Assembly: GCF_035987325.1 (NCBI RefSeq)
Contig: NZ_CP108488.1
Span: 4,154,001-4,218,000, forward strand
From: Streptomyces sp. NBC_01244
GTDB taxonomy: Bacteria > Actinomycetota > Actinomycetes > Streptomycetales > Streptomycetaceae
DNA length: 64,000 nt
Direction of reading: 5' to 3'
This document shows positions 33,831 through 42,385 of the stretch, piece after piece. The translations under genes were made by a program, and so were the position numbers. The notes beneath the pieces are model-generated. The model made no database searches, had not been told where the DNA came from, and saw only the letters and a list, made by a program, of their open reading frames with translations. Positions within the stretch are counted from its first letter, which is position 1; the number at the start of each line of letters is the position of its first letter.

Positions 33831-35408
33831 TCAGTCCTGGACCACCAGGGACGGGGTGGACTTCGTCAGGACCTCGCCGCGGAAGAAGGCGGGGCTGCGG
33901 CGTTCGGTGACGAACATGACCACCAGGCCGAGGGCCAGCAGGCCGACGCCGATGATGAAGACGCTGCCGACGCCGAGGACCGTGGAGCCGGAGCCGTACG
34001 ACGGGTTCCACATGTCGATCAGGGTCTTGAAGAAGACGGTCGCCAGGAGCAGGCCGCCCAGGACCGGGAAGACGCCCTTGAAGAAGAGGTCTCGGGTGGA
34101 GCGGCGCAGCTCGGAGCGGAAGTACCAGGCGCAGGCGAAGGCCGTCAGCGAGTAGTAGAAGCAGATCATCAGGCCGAGCGCGAAGATCGTGTCGGTGAGG
34201 ACGTTCTCGCTGATCAGGGTCATCACGGTGTAGAAGGCGCCGGTCGCGGCGCCGGCCATGACGGTGGCGCGGCCGGGGGTCTTGAACTTCGGGTGGACCT
34301 TGGCGTAGGAGGGTGGCAGCGCCTCGTACGTGGACATGGCCAGGACCGTGCGGGCGACCGGGATGAAGGTGGTCTGCAGGGAGGCCGTCGCGGAGGCCAG
34401 GACGGCCACGAGGAGCAGGACGCCGAGCACCCAGGGGCCCATGACCGGGCCGGCGAGGGCGGCGAAGACGTTGTCGGAGGTCTCCGGGTTGCCGAGGCCG
34501 AGGCCTTCGGTGCCGGAGCCGACGGCCATCTGGGCGGCGATGCCGGTGGCCAGGTACGAGCCGACGAGGACGACCATCGCGATGAGCGAGGCCCGGCCGG
34601 GGGTCTTGGCGGAGCCGGTGGTCTCCTCGTTGGTGGCCAGGCAGGCGTCCCAGCCCCAGTACATGAAGATCGAGAGCGAGAGGCCGGCGGTGAAGGCCGC
34701 CATGGACTCGATCGCGAAGGGGTTCATCCACTGCCAGGAGAAGTCCAGGCCGGTGTCGAAGGTGCCCGCGGAGGCCTTCTGGAAGGCCATCGCCACGAAG
34801 ATGGCGAGGACGGCGAGCTGGAGGCCGACCAGCGCGTACTGGACGCCCTTGGTGGCCGTCATGCCGCGGTAGCTGATGGCGGTCGCGACGGCGATCAGGG
34901 TGAGGCAGGTGGCGATGTGGACGAGCTTGTTGTCGTCCAGGGCGGCGATCGCCGGGTTGCTCGTGATCTCGCCGGCCAGCAGCCAGAAGTAGGAGGTGGC
35001 GACGCCGGCCAGGTTGGAGAGCACGATGATCGTGGCGATCACCAGGCCCCAGCCGCACATCCAGCCGATCCGCGGGCCGAAGGCCTTCACGGTCCAGGTG
35101 AAGGAGGTGCCGCAGTCCGGCATGGCCTTGTTGAGCTCGCGGTACGCGAAGGCGACCAGCAGCATCGGCAGGAAGCCGGCCAGGAAGACGGCCGGCATCT
35201 GGACGCCGACCTCTCCGGCGGTGGACCCGAGGGTGGAGGTCAGGCAGTAGACGGGGGCGACGGTGGAGATGCCGATGACGGCGCTTCCCACGAGGCCGAC
35301 GGAGCCCTTGCCGAGGCCCTTGCCCCGTACGTCACCGTCGGAGCCACCCCGGGGGGTGGCTCCGTTTACCGTGTCTCCGGCCTGGGGCCGGACGTCCAGC
35401 TGTGTCAT
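33831..35408 (-). CDS. APC-superfamily amino acid permease
   Basis: A 525-residue membrane protein with about 12 helices. The first helix region VGSAVIGISTVAPVYCLTST and YRELNKAMPDCGTSFTWTVK match amino acid/polyamine/organocation permeases. The ATG at 35408 gives MTQLDVRP and follows CTGAGG. The upstream region (35409-35639) is unusually AT-rich for this window, contains a small GCGGAAACCGC hairpin and probably holds its promoter. The transported amino acid cannot be told. It lies next to the aldehyde dehydrogenase/deacylase genes on the same strand, but a 231-bp gap separates them. Confidence 0.87.
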   Translation of the reverse strand: MTQLDVRPQAGDTVNGATPRGGSDGDVRGKGLGKGSVGLVGSAVIGISTVAPVYCLTSTLGSTAGEVGVQMPAVFLAGFLPMLLVAFAYRELNKAMPDCGTSFTWTVKAFGPRIGWMCGWGLVIATIIVLSNLAGVATSYFWLLAGEITSNPAIAALDDNKLVHIATCLTLIAVATAISYRGMTATKGVQYALVGLQLAVLAIFVAMAFQKASAGTFDTGLDFSWQWMNPFAIESMAAFTAGLSLSIFMYWGWDACLATNEETTGSAKTPGRASLIAMVVLVGSYLATGIAAQMAVGSGTEGLGLGNPETSDNVFAALAGPVMGPWVLGVLLLVAVLASATASLQTTFIPVARTVLAMSTYEALPPSYAKVHPKFKTPGRATVMAGAATGAFYTVMTLISENVLTDTIFALGLMICFYYSLTAFACAWYFRSELRRSTRDLFFKGVFPVLGGLLLATVFFKTLIDMWNPSYGSGSTVLGVGSVFIIGVGLLALGLVVMFVTERRSPAFFRGEVLTKSTPSLVVQD

Positions 35409-35639
35409 ACCTCAGGACGTTAGACGCTGCGTTTTCCACATCTGGAGGACTCAAGTCCGAATCCCCACACGACCAAAGTCCTTGGAATCTCGACACCGAG
35501 AGTCTTCACGAGGACGCAATACAAGGTTCACAGGCCCGCCGATCATCGTTTCGGCAGGCCTGGACCTTTTATTTCGCCATGCGGAAACCGCAGCACTGTC
35601 CGTTTTGGCCGGTTTCAAACTTTCCGGGTCAACATTTGG

Positions 35640-37136
35640 TCAAGCCCAGACGATCGACTGCATCTCGCTGTAGGCGTGCAGTGCGTACGAGCCCACGTCC
35701 CGGCCGACCCCCGAGCGCTTGAAGCCGCCGAACGGCGCCTCCATGTTCCGCCCGATGGTGTTCACCCCGACCCCGCCCGCCCGCAGCCGCCGCGCCACGC
35801 GGAAAGCGCGGGCCGCGTCCGCGGACCACACGTAACTGATCAGGCCGAAGTCGCTGTCGTTGGCCAGCGCCACCGCCTCGTCCTCATCCCCGGCAGCTCC
35901 GTCGAACGGGACGACCACGACGACCGGCCCGAAGATCTCCTCCCGGACCACGCGCATGTCGTTCGTGCAGTCGACGAGGAGGGTCGGGGCCACGTAGAAC
36001 CCCTTGCCCGCGGCGGCACCCTCACCCACCATCGGGCGCTCGCCGCCGAAGGCGATCCGGGCGCCCTCCTTCTTGCCCAGCTCGATGTACGACTCCACGC
36101 GGTCCCGGTGCGCCGCCGAGATGACCGGGCCCACCACGGTGCCGCGCACCGCCGGGTCTCCGACCTTCATGAAGGCCAGATAGCCCTGCAGCTTCTCCAC
36201 CAGCTGCTCGTACACCGACCGGTGGACGATCACCCGGGTCGGAGCCGTGCAGATCTGCCCGGAGTAGAAGGAGAAGGTGGTGCCGATCCCCATCACCGCC
36301 GCGTCCAGGTCGGCGTCCGCGAGGACGATCGCCGCGCCCTTGCCGCCCAGCTCCATCAGCTGCCGCTTCATCGTGCGGCCGCAGACCTCGGCGATGCGCT
36401 GCCCGACGCCCGTGGAGCCGGTGAAGGACACCATGTCCACGTCCGGGGAATCCACGGCCGCCTCGCCGACCTCCACCGAGGTGCCGGAGACCACGTTCAC
36501 CACGCCCGCCGGGACCCCGGCCTCGTGCAGGGCCTCGGCCATCCGGAACACCGACAGCGGGTCCTGCGGGGCCGGCTTGACCACCACGGTGTTGCCCATG
36601 GCCAGCGCCGGGGCCACCTTGCCCGCGGGATTGGCCCACGGGTTGTTGTACGAGGTGATGCAGGTGACGACCCCGACCGGCTGGCGCACCTCCAGGGCGC
36701 CGAGGATGCTCGCCGCACCCATCGGCCCGGCCTCGGTGACCTGCGGCGGCAGCCCGCGCTCGACCGGTTCCAGCGCGCCCTTCGCGTACCGACGGAAGCG
36801 GGCCACGCCCACCCCGACCTGCATGCCGCGCGCGATCCCGGTGGGGGCGCCCGTCTCGGCCTGCGCGAGCGCCGCCCAGGGCTCGTACTCGCGCTGGATG
36901 ATGTCCGCGGCCCGGTCCAGGATCGCGGCCCGCTCCTCCGGCTTCGTCCGGGACCAGCCCTCGAAGGCCGCCGCCGCGGCGCGCGCCGCGTCCTCGACCT
37001 GGCCGCGCGAGGCCTCGGGGGCCAGGCCGACGACGGATTCGTCGGCCGGGTTGACCACCTCGTAGTGCCCGCCCGCCGGCTCGACCCACTCGCCGCCGAC
37101 GAAGAGCTTCTGCGGGTTGTCCGTAGCACTGCTCAC
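35640..37136 (-). CDS. Aldehyde dehydrogenase (NAD(P)+)
   Basis: A 498-residue protein of the classical ALDH superfamily. Catalytic Cys is in YSGQICTAPTR, general-base Glu in LMELGGKGAAIV, the cofactor loop in FTGSTGVGQRIA, and Asn in ITSYNNPWANP. It oxidises an aldehyde to an acid. The GTG at 37136 overlaps the TGA of the upstream deacylase gene (GTGA), so they are co-translated. It is last in the minus-strand cluster 42136-35640. Confidence 0.92.
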   Translation of the reverse strand: MSSATDNPQKLFVGGEWVEPAGGHYEVVNPADESVVGLAPEASRGQVEDAARAAAAAFEGWSRTKPEERAAILDRAADIIQREYEPWAALAQAETGAPTGIARGMQVGVGVARFRRYAKGALEPVERGLPPQVTEAGPMGAASILGALEVRQPVGVVTCITSYNNPWANPAGKVAPALAMGNTVVVKPAPQDPLSVFRMAEALHEAGVPAGVVNVVSGTSVEVGEAAVDSPDVDMVSFTGSTGVGQRIAEVCGRTMKRQLMELGGKGAAIVLADADLDAAVMGIGTTFSFYSGQICTAPTRVIVHRSVYEQLVEKLQGYLAFMKVGDPAVRGTVVGPVISAAHRDRVESYIELGKKEGARIAFGGERPMVGEGAAAGKGFYVAPTLLVDCTNDMRVVREEIFGPVVVVVPFDGAAGDEDEAVALANDSDFGLISYVWSADAARAFRVARRLRAGGVGVNTIGRNMEAPFGGFKRSGVGRDVGSYALHAYSEMQSIVWA

Positions 37137-38872
37137 CTGGTGCTCACCGTCCTCGTGTCCCGGCCCGAACGGAGCACGATCCCCGGGATCGCGCCCGTCA
37201 CCTCGTCGTCGCGGATGGTCTCCACGCCGTTGACGCGTACGGACACCATGCCGATCGCCCGCGCGTCCAGCCGCGGGCTGTCCCCGGGCAGGTCGTGCAC
37301 GAGCGTGGCCGGTCCCGCCTCGATCCGCTCCGGGTCGAAGAGCACCAGGTCCGCGTGGAAGCCCTCGGTGATCCGGCCGCGCTCGCGCAGCCCGAACAGC
37401 TGGGCCGGGTCGTCGGTGAGCATCCGTACCGCCTGCTCCAGCGGCACCAGCTTGCGGCCGCGCAGGCAGTCCCCGAGGAACCGGGTGGTGTACGGGGCTC
37501 CGCACATGCGGTCCAGGTGCGCGCCGGCGTCGGAGCCGCCGAGCATGACGTCCTCGTGCTGCCAGGTCTCGGCGCGCAGCGCCCAGCTCGCCGGGTCGTT
37601 GTCGGTCGGCATGGGCCAGAGCACCGTACGCAGGTCGTCGTTGGCGCAGATCTCCACCAGGCACTGGAAGGCGTCCTGGCCGCGCTCGGCCGCGATGTCG
37701 TTGACGACGCGGCCCGACAGGCCCTCGTTCGCCTCGCTGTAGGTGTCGCCGATGACGTAGCGCCCGAAGTTGGCCAGGCGCCGGAAGACCCCGGCCTCCT
37801 TGCTGGCCGCGCGGACCAGCATCTCGGCGCGCACGTCGGCGTCGCGGAGCTTCTCGATGCGCTCGGGGACGGGCAGGCCCAGGATCTCCCCCCAGCCGGG
37901 GATGAGGTTGAGGGCGCAGAAGGTGCCCAGCGACATGTTCATGGGGGTCAGGATCGGCATCGTCAGCGCGACGATGCGGCCGCCGGCCTTGCGGGCGCGC
38001 TCGCTGGGGATCAGCTGGCGCGGCACGCGCTCGGGGACGGAGGCGTCGATCGTGAGCACGTTCCAGTTCAGGGGCCGTCCCGCGGCCGCGCTCATCTCGA
38101 CGAAGAGGTCGATCTCCTCGTCGGCGAACTGGTCGAGGCAGCCCGCGACGATCGCTTCGAGCTGGGTGCCCTCGTGCTCGGAGACCGCCCGGGAGAGCGC
38201 GAGGAGTTCCTCGGGCGCCGCGTGCCGGGAGGCGACGGGGGCGCCGGAGCCGTCGGAGTGGGTGGAGGACTGGGTGGTCGACAGGCCCCAGGCACCGGCG
38301 TTCATGGCGTCGTGGAACAGGTCGAGCATCTCCTGCATCTGCTCTTCGGTGGGTTGGCCGCCGACGGCGTCCTCGCCCATGACGTGCCGGCGCAGCGCGC
38401 AGTGGCCGACCATGAACCCGGCGTTGACGGCGATCCGGCCGTCGAGCGCGTCGAGGTACTCGCCGAAGGTGGACCAGGTCCAGTCGACGCCCTCTTCGAG
38501 GGCCTTGAGCGCCATGCCCTCGACCTTGCTCATCATGCGGCGGGTGTAGTCGGCGTCCTCGGGGCGGGCGGGGTTGAGGGGGGCCAGGGTGAATCCGCAG
38601 TTGCCGCCCGCGACGGTGGTCACTCCGTGGTTCATGGAGGGGGTCGCGTACGGGTCCCAGAAGAGCTGGGCGTCGTAGTGCGTGTGGGGGTCTACGAACC
38701 CGGGGGTCAGGACGAGGCCGGTCGCGTCCTCGCTGCTCGCCGCGGGTTCGGTGACGGTTCCCGGCGGGGCGATGACGGCGATGCGGCCGTCGCGTATCCC
38801 CACGTCGGCCACGCGGGCCGGGGCGCCGGTCCCGTCCACGACGGTGGCGCCCTTGATCAAGTGGTCGAGCAT
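37133..38872 (-). CDS. N-acyl-D-amino-acid deacylase/D-aminoacylase-like amidohydrolase
   Basis: A 579-residue metal-dependent hydrolase. The signature PGFVDPHTHYDAQLFWDP holds the first metal histidines, followed by GNCGFTLAP. LGGSDAGAHLDRMCG holds the late metal Asp, and RGRITEGFHADLVLFDP is the end of the beta-sandwich. Members cleave N-acyl-D-amino acids or cyclic amides. The ATG at 38872 follows GAGAGGA. The longer open frame upstream is repeat DNA. It is coupled to the ALDH gene and lies 272 bp downstream of the LLM gene. Confidence 0.88.
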   Translation of the reverse strand: MLDHLIKGATVVDGTGAPARVADVGIRDGRIAVIAPPGTVTEPAASSEDATGLVLTPGFVDPHTHYDAQLFWDPYATPSMNHGVTTVAGGNCGFTLAPLNPARPEDADYTRRMMSKVEGMALKALEEGVDWTWSTFGEYLDALDGRIAVNAGFMVGHCALRRHVMGEDAVGGQPTEEQMQEMLDLFHDAMNAGAWGLSTTQSSTHSDGSGAPVASRHAAPEELLALSRAVSEHEGTQLEAIVAGCLDQFADEEIDLFVEMSAAAGRPLNWNVLTIDASVPERVPRQLIPSERARKAGGRIVALTMPILTPMNMSLGTFCALNLIPGWGEILGLPVPERIEKLRDADVRAEMLVRAASKEAGVFRRLANFGRYVIGDTYSEANEGLSGRVVNDIAAERGQDAFQCLVEICANDDLRTVLWPMPTDNDPASWALRAETWQHEDVMLGGSDAGAHLDRMCGAPYTTRFLGDCLRGRKLVPLEQAVRMLTDDPAQLFGLRERGRITEGFHADLVLFDPERIEAGPATLVHDLPGDSPRLDARAIGMVSVRVNGVETIRDDEVTGAIPGIVLRSGRDTRTVSTR

Positions 38873-38954
38873 GACGTCCTCTCCGACAGTGTTCACGTTG
38901 CGCGCCGTCTCCGGACCGTTGGCGGTCACGTGCGGGCTGACGCCGATCAAAATC

Positions 38955-39012
38955 CAGCCCCTCCGGCGTTTGAGGAGCGGGGGTCCGGGGGCCGGCCCCC
39001 GGCAGCGGCGCC
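38955..39012 (+). repeat. 58-bp dispersed GC-rich repeat, identical to 15681-15738
   Basis: CAGCCCCTCCGGCGTTTGAG begins a 58-bp block that matches 15681-15738 base for base and, inverted and with a few changes, 20723-20780. It contains the self-complementary CCGGGGGCCGGCCCCCGG. It lies in the gap between the deacylase and LLM genes and may end transcription or act as a dispersed palindromic unit. Confidence 0.9.
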
Positions 39013-39144
39013 GCACGTTCAGGGCCGCAGCCCAGGGCCCCGGCCGGAGTCCGCCGGGCCGGCCGCGGCCTCGACATGGCTCCGGCCGGGGCCGGTTCCG
39101 GGGCGGCGGTCCGGGAAGACGCCGCCCCGAGTTCCCCCGCCGGG

Positions 39145-40266
39145 TCAGACGGCCTCGCGGAAGCGGGTGGTGCGGTGCACCGGGTCGGTGTCGATGTGCG
39201 GGATGACGTGCTCGCCGATGAGCTTGATGGTGGTCATCGTGTCCTCGGGCGAGACCCCGGTCGGCAGACCGAAGGAGAGCTGGTCGGCGCCGGCCTCCTC
39301 CCAGCGCTTGCACTGCGCGCGGACCTCGGACGGGTCGCCGCAGATGAGCAGCTCCTCGGCGATCAGCAGCTCGATGATCTCCGCGTTGTACTCGGGGAGG
39401 ATCTCGGGCCACTCGGGGATCATCTCGGGGCGCGGGAAGGTGTCGTGGTAGCGGAAGACCAGCGACTGGAAGCGGTTCATGTTGGCGTTGACGGCGATCT
39501 CGACGGCCTTGTCGTGGGTCTCGGCGCAGATCGCGGTCGAGGTGACCATGACGTTGTCGTTGACGAAGGCGCCGATGGCCTTCGCCTCCTGGATCGCGGT
39601 CTTGTACTGCTCCAGCACCCAGGCCATGTCGGAGACCTTCTGGACGCTGAAGCCGAGGACTCCGAGGCCCTTCTTGGCGGCCATGGCGTACGAGGAGGGG
39701 GAGCCGGCGGCGTACCACATGGCCGGGTGGGCCTTGCCGTACGGCTTGGGGAAGATCTTGCGCGGCGGGAGCGACCAGTGCTTGCCCTGGAACCCCTCGT
39801 ACTCCTCCTGGAGGAACATCTTGGGGAACTCGGCGATGGTCTCTTCCCAGATCTCCTTGGTGCCGTTCATGTCCTCGATGCCGGGAAGGAAGCCGAGGAT
39901 CTCGTGGCTGCCGGCGCCGCGGCCGGTGCCGAACTCGAAGCGCCCCTTGGAGAGGTGGTCGAGCATGGCGACCTTCTCGGCCACCTTGACCGGGTGGTTG
40001 ACCGGGGCGAGCGGGTTGAAGATGCCGGAGCCGAGGTGGATGCGCTCGGTGGCGTGAGCGAGGTACCCGAGGAACACCTCGTTCGCCGACAGGTGCGAGT
40101 ACTCCTCCAGGAAGTGGTGCTCGGAGGCCCAGGCGTACTTGAACCCGGACTTGTCCGCCTGGATGACGTACTCGGTCTCCTCGATCAGCGCCTTGTGCTC
40201 TGCCTCGGGGTCGACCTTGGACCGTGCCTCAGGCACGTATCCCTGCACAAAGAGCCCGAATTCCAA
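39145..40266 (-). CDS. LLM-class flavin-dependent oxidoreductase (luciferase-like monooxygenase)
   Basis: A 373-residue luciferase-like TIM barrel. MEFGLFVQGYVPEARSKV opens the barrel, and WASEHHFLEEYSHLSAN, HLGSGIFNPLAPVNHP and GTGRGAGSHE are conserved landmarks. The E-H-H-F motif is typical of FMN-type LLM monooxygenases and suggests FMNH2 rather than F420. The start codon is TTG at 40266, with GAAGGA upstream. A perfect operator-like palindrome lies 23 bp upstream and a second, imperfect one lies further back. The substrate is unknown. Confidence 0.85.
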   Translation of the reverse strand: MEFGLFVQGYVPEARSKVDPEAEHKALIEETEYVIQADKSGFKYAWASEHHFLEEYSHLSANEVFLGYLAHATERIHLGSGIFNPLAPVNHPVKVAEKVAMLDHLSKGRFEFGTGRGAGSHEILGFLPGIEDMNGTKEIWEETIAEFPKMFLQEEYEGFQGKHWSLPPRKIFPKPYGKAHPAMWYAAGSPSSYAMAAKKGLGVLGFSVQKVSDMAWVLEQYKTAIQEAKAIGAFVNDNVMVTSTAICAETHDKAVEIAVNANMNRFQSLVFRYHDTFPRPEMIPEWPEILPEYNAEIIELLIAEELLICGDPSEVRAQCKRWEEAGADQLSFGLPTGVSPEDTMTTIKLIGEHVIPHIDTDPVHRTTRFREAV

Positions 40267-40289
40267 GGGGATTCACCGTCCTTCTGTTT

Positions 40290-40304
40290 CTGACGTTGCG
40301 TCAG
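40290..40304. promoter_or_regulatory. CTGACG-N3-CGTCAG operator-like palindrome, site C (perfect)
   Basis: CTGACGTTGCGTCAG, 23 bp upstream of the LLM gene starting at 40266. One more base pairs on each side (T...A). Confidence 0.7.
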
Positions 40305-40350
40305 ATTCGATGTCACGACTGTTCCATCGCGAGGGCGGGAGCGTCAATAC

Positions 40351-40365
40351 CTGACGCTCCATCAG
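40351..40365. promoter_or_regulatory. CTGACG-N3-CGTCAG operator-like palindrome, site D (one mismatch)
   Basis: CTGACGCTCCATCAG, 61 bp from site C, in the same 127-bp gap between the SDR stop and the LLM start. A minus-strand TTGACG -35-like sequence lies between the two sites, so they may bracket a promoter. Confidence 0.55.
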
Positions 40366-40393
40366 ATATAGCCACGGGGCCGCCGGAGCGGTG

Positions 40394-41179
40394 CTAGAGG
40401 ATGCTGACGCCCGCCATCCAGCCGCCGTCGATCACGAACGGCTGGCCGGTGATGTACGAGGAGTCCTCGCTGGTCAGGAACAGCGCCAGCTTGGCTATCT
40501 CCTCGGGCTGCCCCACCCTGCCCATCGGCACCACGCGCTTGTAGAGCTCCGCCATGGCGTCCCGTGCCTCCTGGGGCAGGTCCGCCGGATTGGTGTTCCC
40601 TGGGGTGGCCATCGCGGTGTCCACGGCCCCCGGGCACATCGCGTTGACCCTGATGTTCTTCGCGGCCAGCTCCAGCGCGGCCACCCGGGTCAGGCCGAGG
40701 ATCGCCGCCTTGGTCGCCGCATACGTGCCCACGTACGCCATGCCCGTCAGGCCCGTGTACGAGGAGGTGTTGACGATCGTGCCGCCACCGGCGGCCTCGA
40801 TCTCCGGAGCCACCGACTTGATGCCGAGGAAGGCGCCGACCTGGTTGACCTGGACCACCTGCTGGAACTCCTCCAGCGGGGTCGCGGTCAGCTCGTTGAA
40901 GCGCAGGATGCCCGCGTTGTTGACCAGCCCGTTCACCGGGCCGAAGGCCTCCTTCGCCGCCGCGATGGCCGAGGCCCAGTCCTCTTCGCGGCTCACGTCC
41001 ATCCGTACGTACCGGGCCCGGTCCTCGCCGATCTCCTTCGCGACCGCCGTGCCCTGCTCGTCCAGTACGTCGCCCAGGAGCACCTTGGCACCCTCCGAGG
41101 CGAAGAGCCGGGCCTCCTGCTCGCCCTGGCCGCGCGCGGCACCCGTGATGATGACGACGCGTCCGTCCAGCTTGCCCAT
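40394..41179 (-). CDS. Short-chain dehydrogenase/reductase, hydroxysteroid-dehydrogenase-like
   Basis: A 261-residue classical SDR. TGAARGQGEQEARLF is the cofactor loop, NNAGIL follows beta-4, the catalytic Ser lies in NTSSYTG and the Y-x-x-x-K is in YAATKAA. ITGQPFVIDGGWMAG ends the protein. R-G-Q-G-E-x-E and the overall pattern resemble 3alpha/20beta-hydroxysteroid dehydrogenases. The ATG at 41179 follows AGGGG, which overlaps the upstream LLM stop by a few bases, so the two genes are one transcript. Confidence 0.9.
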   Translation of the reverse strand: MGKLDGRVVIITGAARGQGEQEARLFASEGAKVLLGDVLDEQGTAVAKEIGEDRARYVRMDVSREEDWASAIAAAKEAFGPVNGLVNNAGILRFNELTATPLEEFQQVVQVNQVGAFLGIKSVAPEIEAAGGGTIVNTSSYTGLTGMAYVGTYAATKAAILGLTRVAALELAAKNIRVNAMCPGAVDTAMATPGNTNPADLPQEARDAMAELYKRVVPMGRVGQPEEIAKLALFLTSEDSSYITGQPFVIDGGWMAGVSIL

Positions 41180-41188
41180 GCCGTACCC

Positions 41189-42136
41189 CTAATCGTTGAG
41201 GAGCGGGCCCACTTCGGACCCGAAAGCCGTGATCTGGTCGATGAGTTCGGCCCGGTCGCGATTGCGGAAGCGGACCTGGATCTGATCGATGCCGATCGCC
41301 TTGTACGCGCGCAGCGACTCGGCGAGCGCCTCCGCCTTGCCGGTGAGGGTCCGCCGGCCGGTCTCCCAGCCGGGCTCGCCGACGTACAGCGGCGCGGTGA
41401 TCGCGCCGAACTCGACGGGTCCGGTGACCCCGGCCTCGGCGCGGAGCTCCTTGATCCGGGCAATCTGCGCCGGGAGCTTGTCGAGCGGGTCGCCCTGCGG
41501 GAGCCAGCCGTCGCCGCGCACGGCGGCCCGGCGGACGGCGGCGGGCGAGGAACCGCCCACCCAGACGGGGATCCGGGCCTGGACGGGGCGGGGCAGCTGC
41601 CCGAGGTCCTTGAAGGAGAACAGCTCCCCCTCGAACTCCGGGTACTCCTCGGGGCCGAGGGCGGCGCGCAGCGCGTCGAGGGTCTCGTCGAGGACGGCTC
41701 CGCGGCGCGCGAAGTCCACGCCGAGCACCTCGAACTCCTCCTTCACGTGCCCGGCGCCGACGCCGAGGATCAGCCGGCCGCCGGAGAGGTGGTCGACGGT
41801 TGCGTACTGCTTGGCGCTGAGCAGCGGGTGGCGCAGGCCGAGGATCGCGACGTGGCTCAGCAGCCGCACGTTCTCGGTGATCCCGGCCAGGAAGGAGAGG
41901 GTGGCCACCGGGTCGTACCAGATGGTGCTCATGGGGCCGGCCATGTGCCGCGGGATGGCCACGTGGTCACAGGTGGCGACGTAGCCGAAGCCGGCCCGGT
42001 CGGCCGCCCGCGCGACCGCGGCGAGGTCGGCCGCGCCGGCCGTCGCCTCCCAGGGCTCGGCGTAGATGGTGCTCTGCGACTGGATCGGGAGCTGCATCCC
42101 GTAGACCAGCCGACCTTCCGGAAACACGCGCGCCAT
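41189..42136 (-). CDS. LLM-class F420-dependent oxidoreductase (TIGR03619-like)
   Basis: A 315-residue luciferase-like TIM barrel. GFGYVATCDHVAIPRHM, LLSHVAILGLRHPLLSAKQY, DHLSGGRLILGVGAGHV and VGGSSPAAVRRA are typical of F420-dependent members. I chose the ATG at 42136 (MARVFPEGRLVYG) because the barrel starts soon after. An in-frame ATG at 42175 is an alternative and would sit 25 bp from operator site E. First gene of the minus-strand cluster. It likely uses F420 made through fbiC. Confidence 0.85.
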   Translation of the reverse strand: MARVFPEGRLVYGMQLPIQSQSTIYAEPWEATAGAADLAAVARAADRAGFGYVATCDHVAIPRHMAGPMSTIWYDPVATLSFLAGITENVRLLSHVAILGLRHPLLSAKQYATVDHLSGGRLILGVGAGHVKEEFEVLGVDFARRGAVLDETLDALRAALGPEEYPEFEGELFSFKDLGQLPRPVQARIPVWVGGSSPAAVRRAAVRGDGWLPQGDPLDKLPAQIARIKELRAEAGVTGPVEFGAITAPLYVGEPGWETGRRTLTGKAEALAESLRAYKAIGIDQIQVRFRNRDRAELIDQITAFGSEVGPLLND

Positions 42137-42200
42137 GGGCCGTACCCGCCTCGTCCTCGACTGCCGATTCGTCATACCGGTGCGGGGGCCATCGTCGTAG

Positions 42201-42215
42201 CTGACGGTCCGTCAG
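42201..42215. promoter_or_regulatory. CTGACG-N3-CGTCAG operator-like palindrome, site E (perfect)
   Basis: CTGACGGTCCGTCAG, upstream of the first gene of the 35.6-42.2 kb cluster (25 bp from the in-frame ATG at 42175, 64 bp from 42136). Confidence 0.7.
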
Positions 42216-42313
42216 GCAAGGGGTTGACGCGAAGACGGCGGCCCGGTGGCTTCCGGAGCCGAGCGGACGATCTTGCGCGGCGGGTCCGCCGTGGACCGGG
42301 CCCCGACACGCAG

Positions 42314-42343
42314 GAGACCCCGCGCCCGAAGGCGCGGGGTCTC
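42314..42343 (-). terminator. Hairpin downstream of the I36-VCBS gene
   Basis: A 13-bp perfect stem GAGACCCCGCGCC / GGCGCGGGGTCTC with CGAA loop, 43 bp past the stop of the gene ending at 42386. It is followed by CTGCG rather than T-runs. Confidence 0.75.
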
Positions 42344-42385
42344 GGTGCTCGGGGTCTCGATGCTCGGGGGACGGGGTCCCCGGGG

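Noticed and set aside
38873..39718. Extension of the deacylase gene upstream through the 38.9 kb repeat
   Set aside because: It overlaps the LLM gene and the dispersed repeat. The ATG at 38872 has a good ribosome site and starts the family-typical MLDHLIKGATVVDG.
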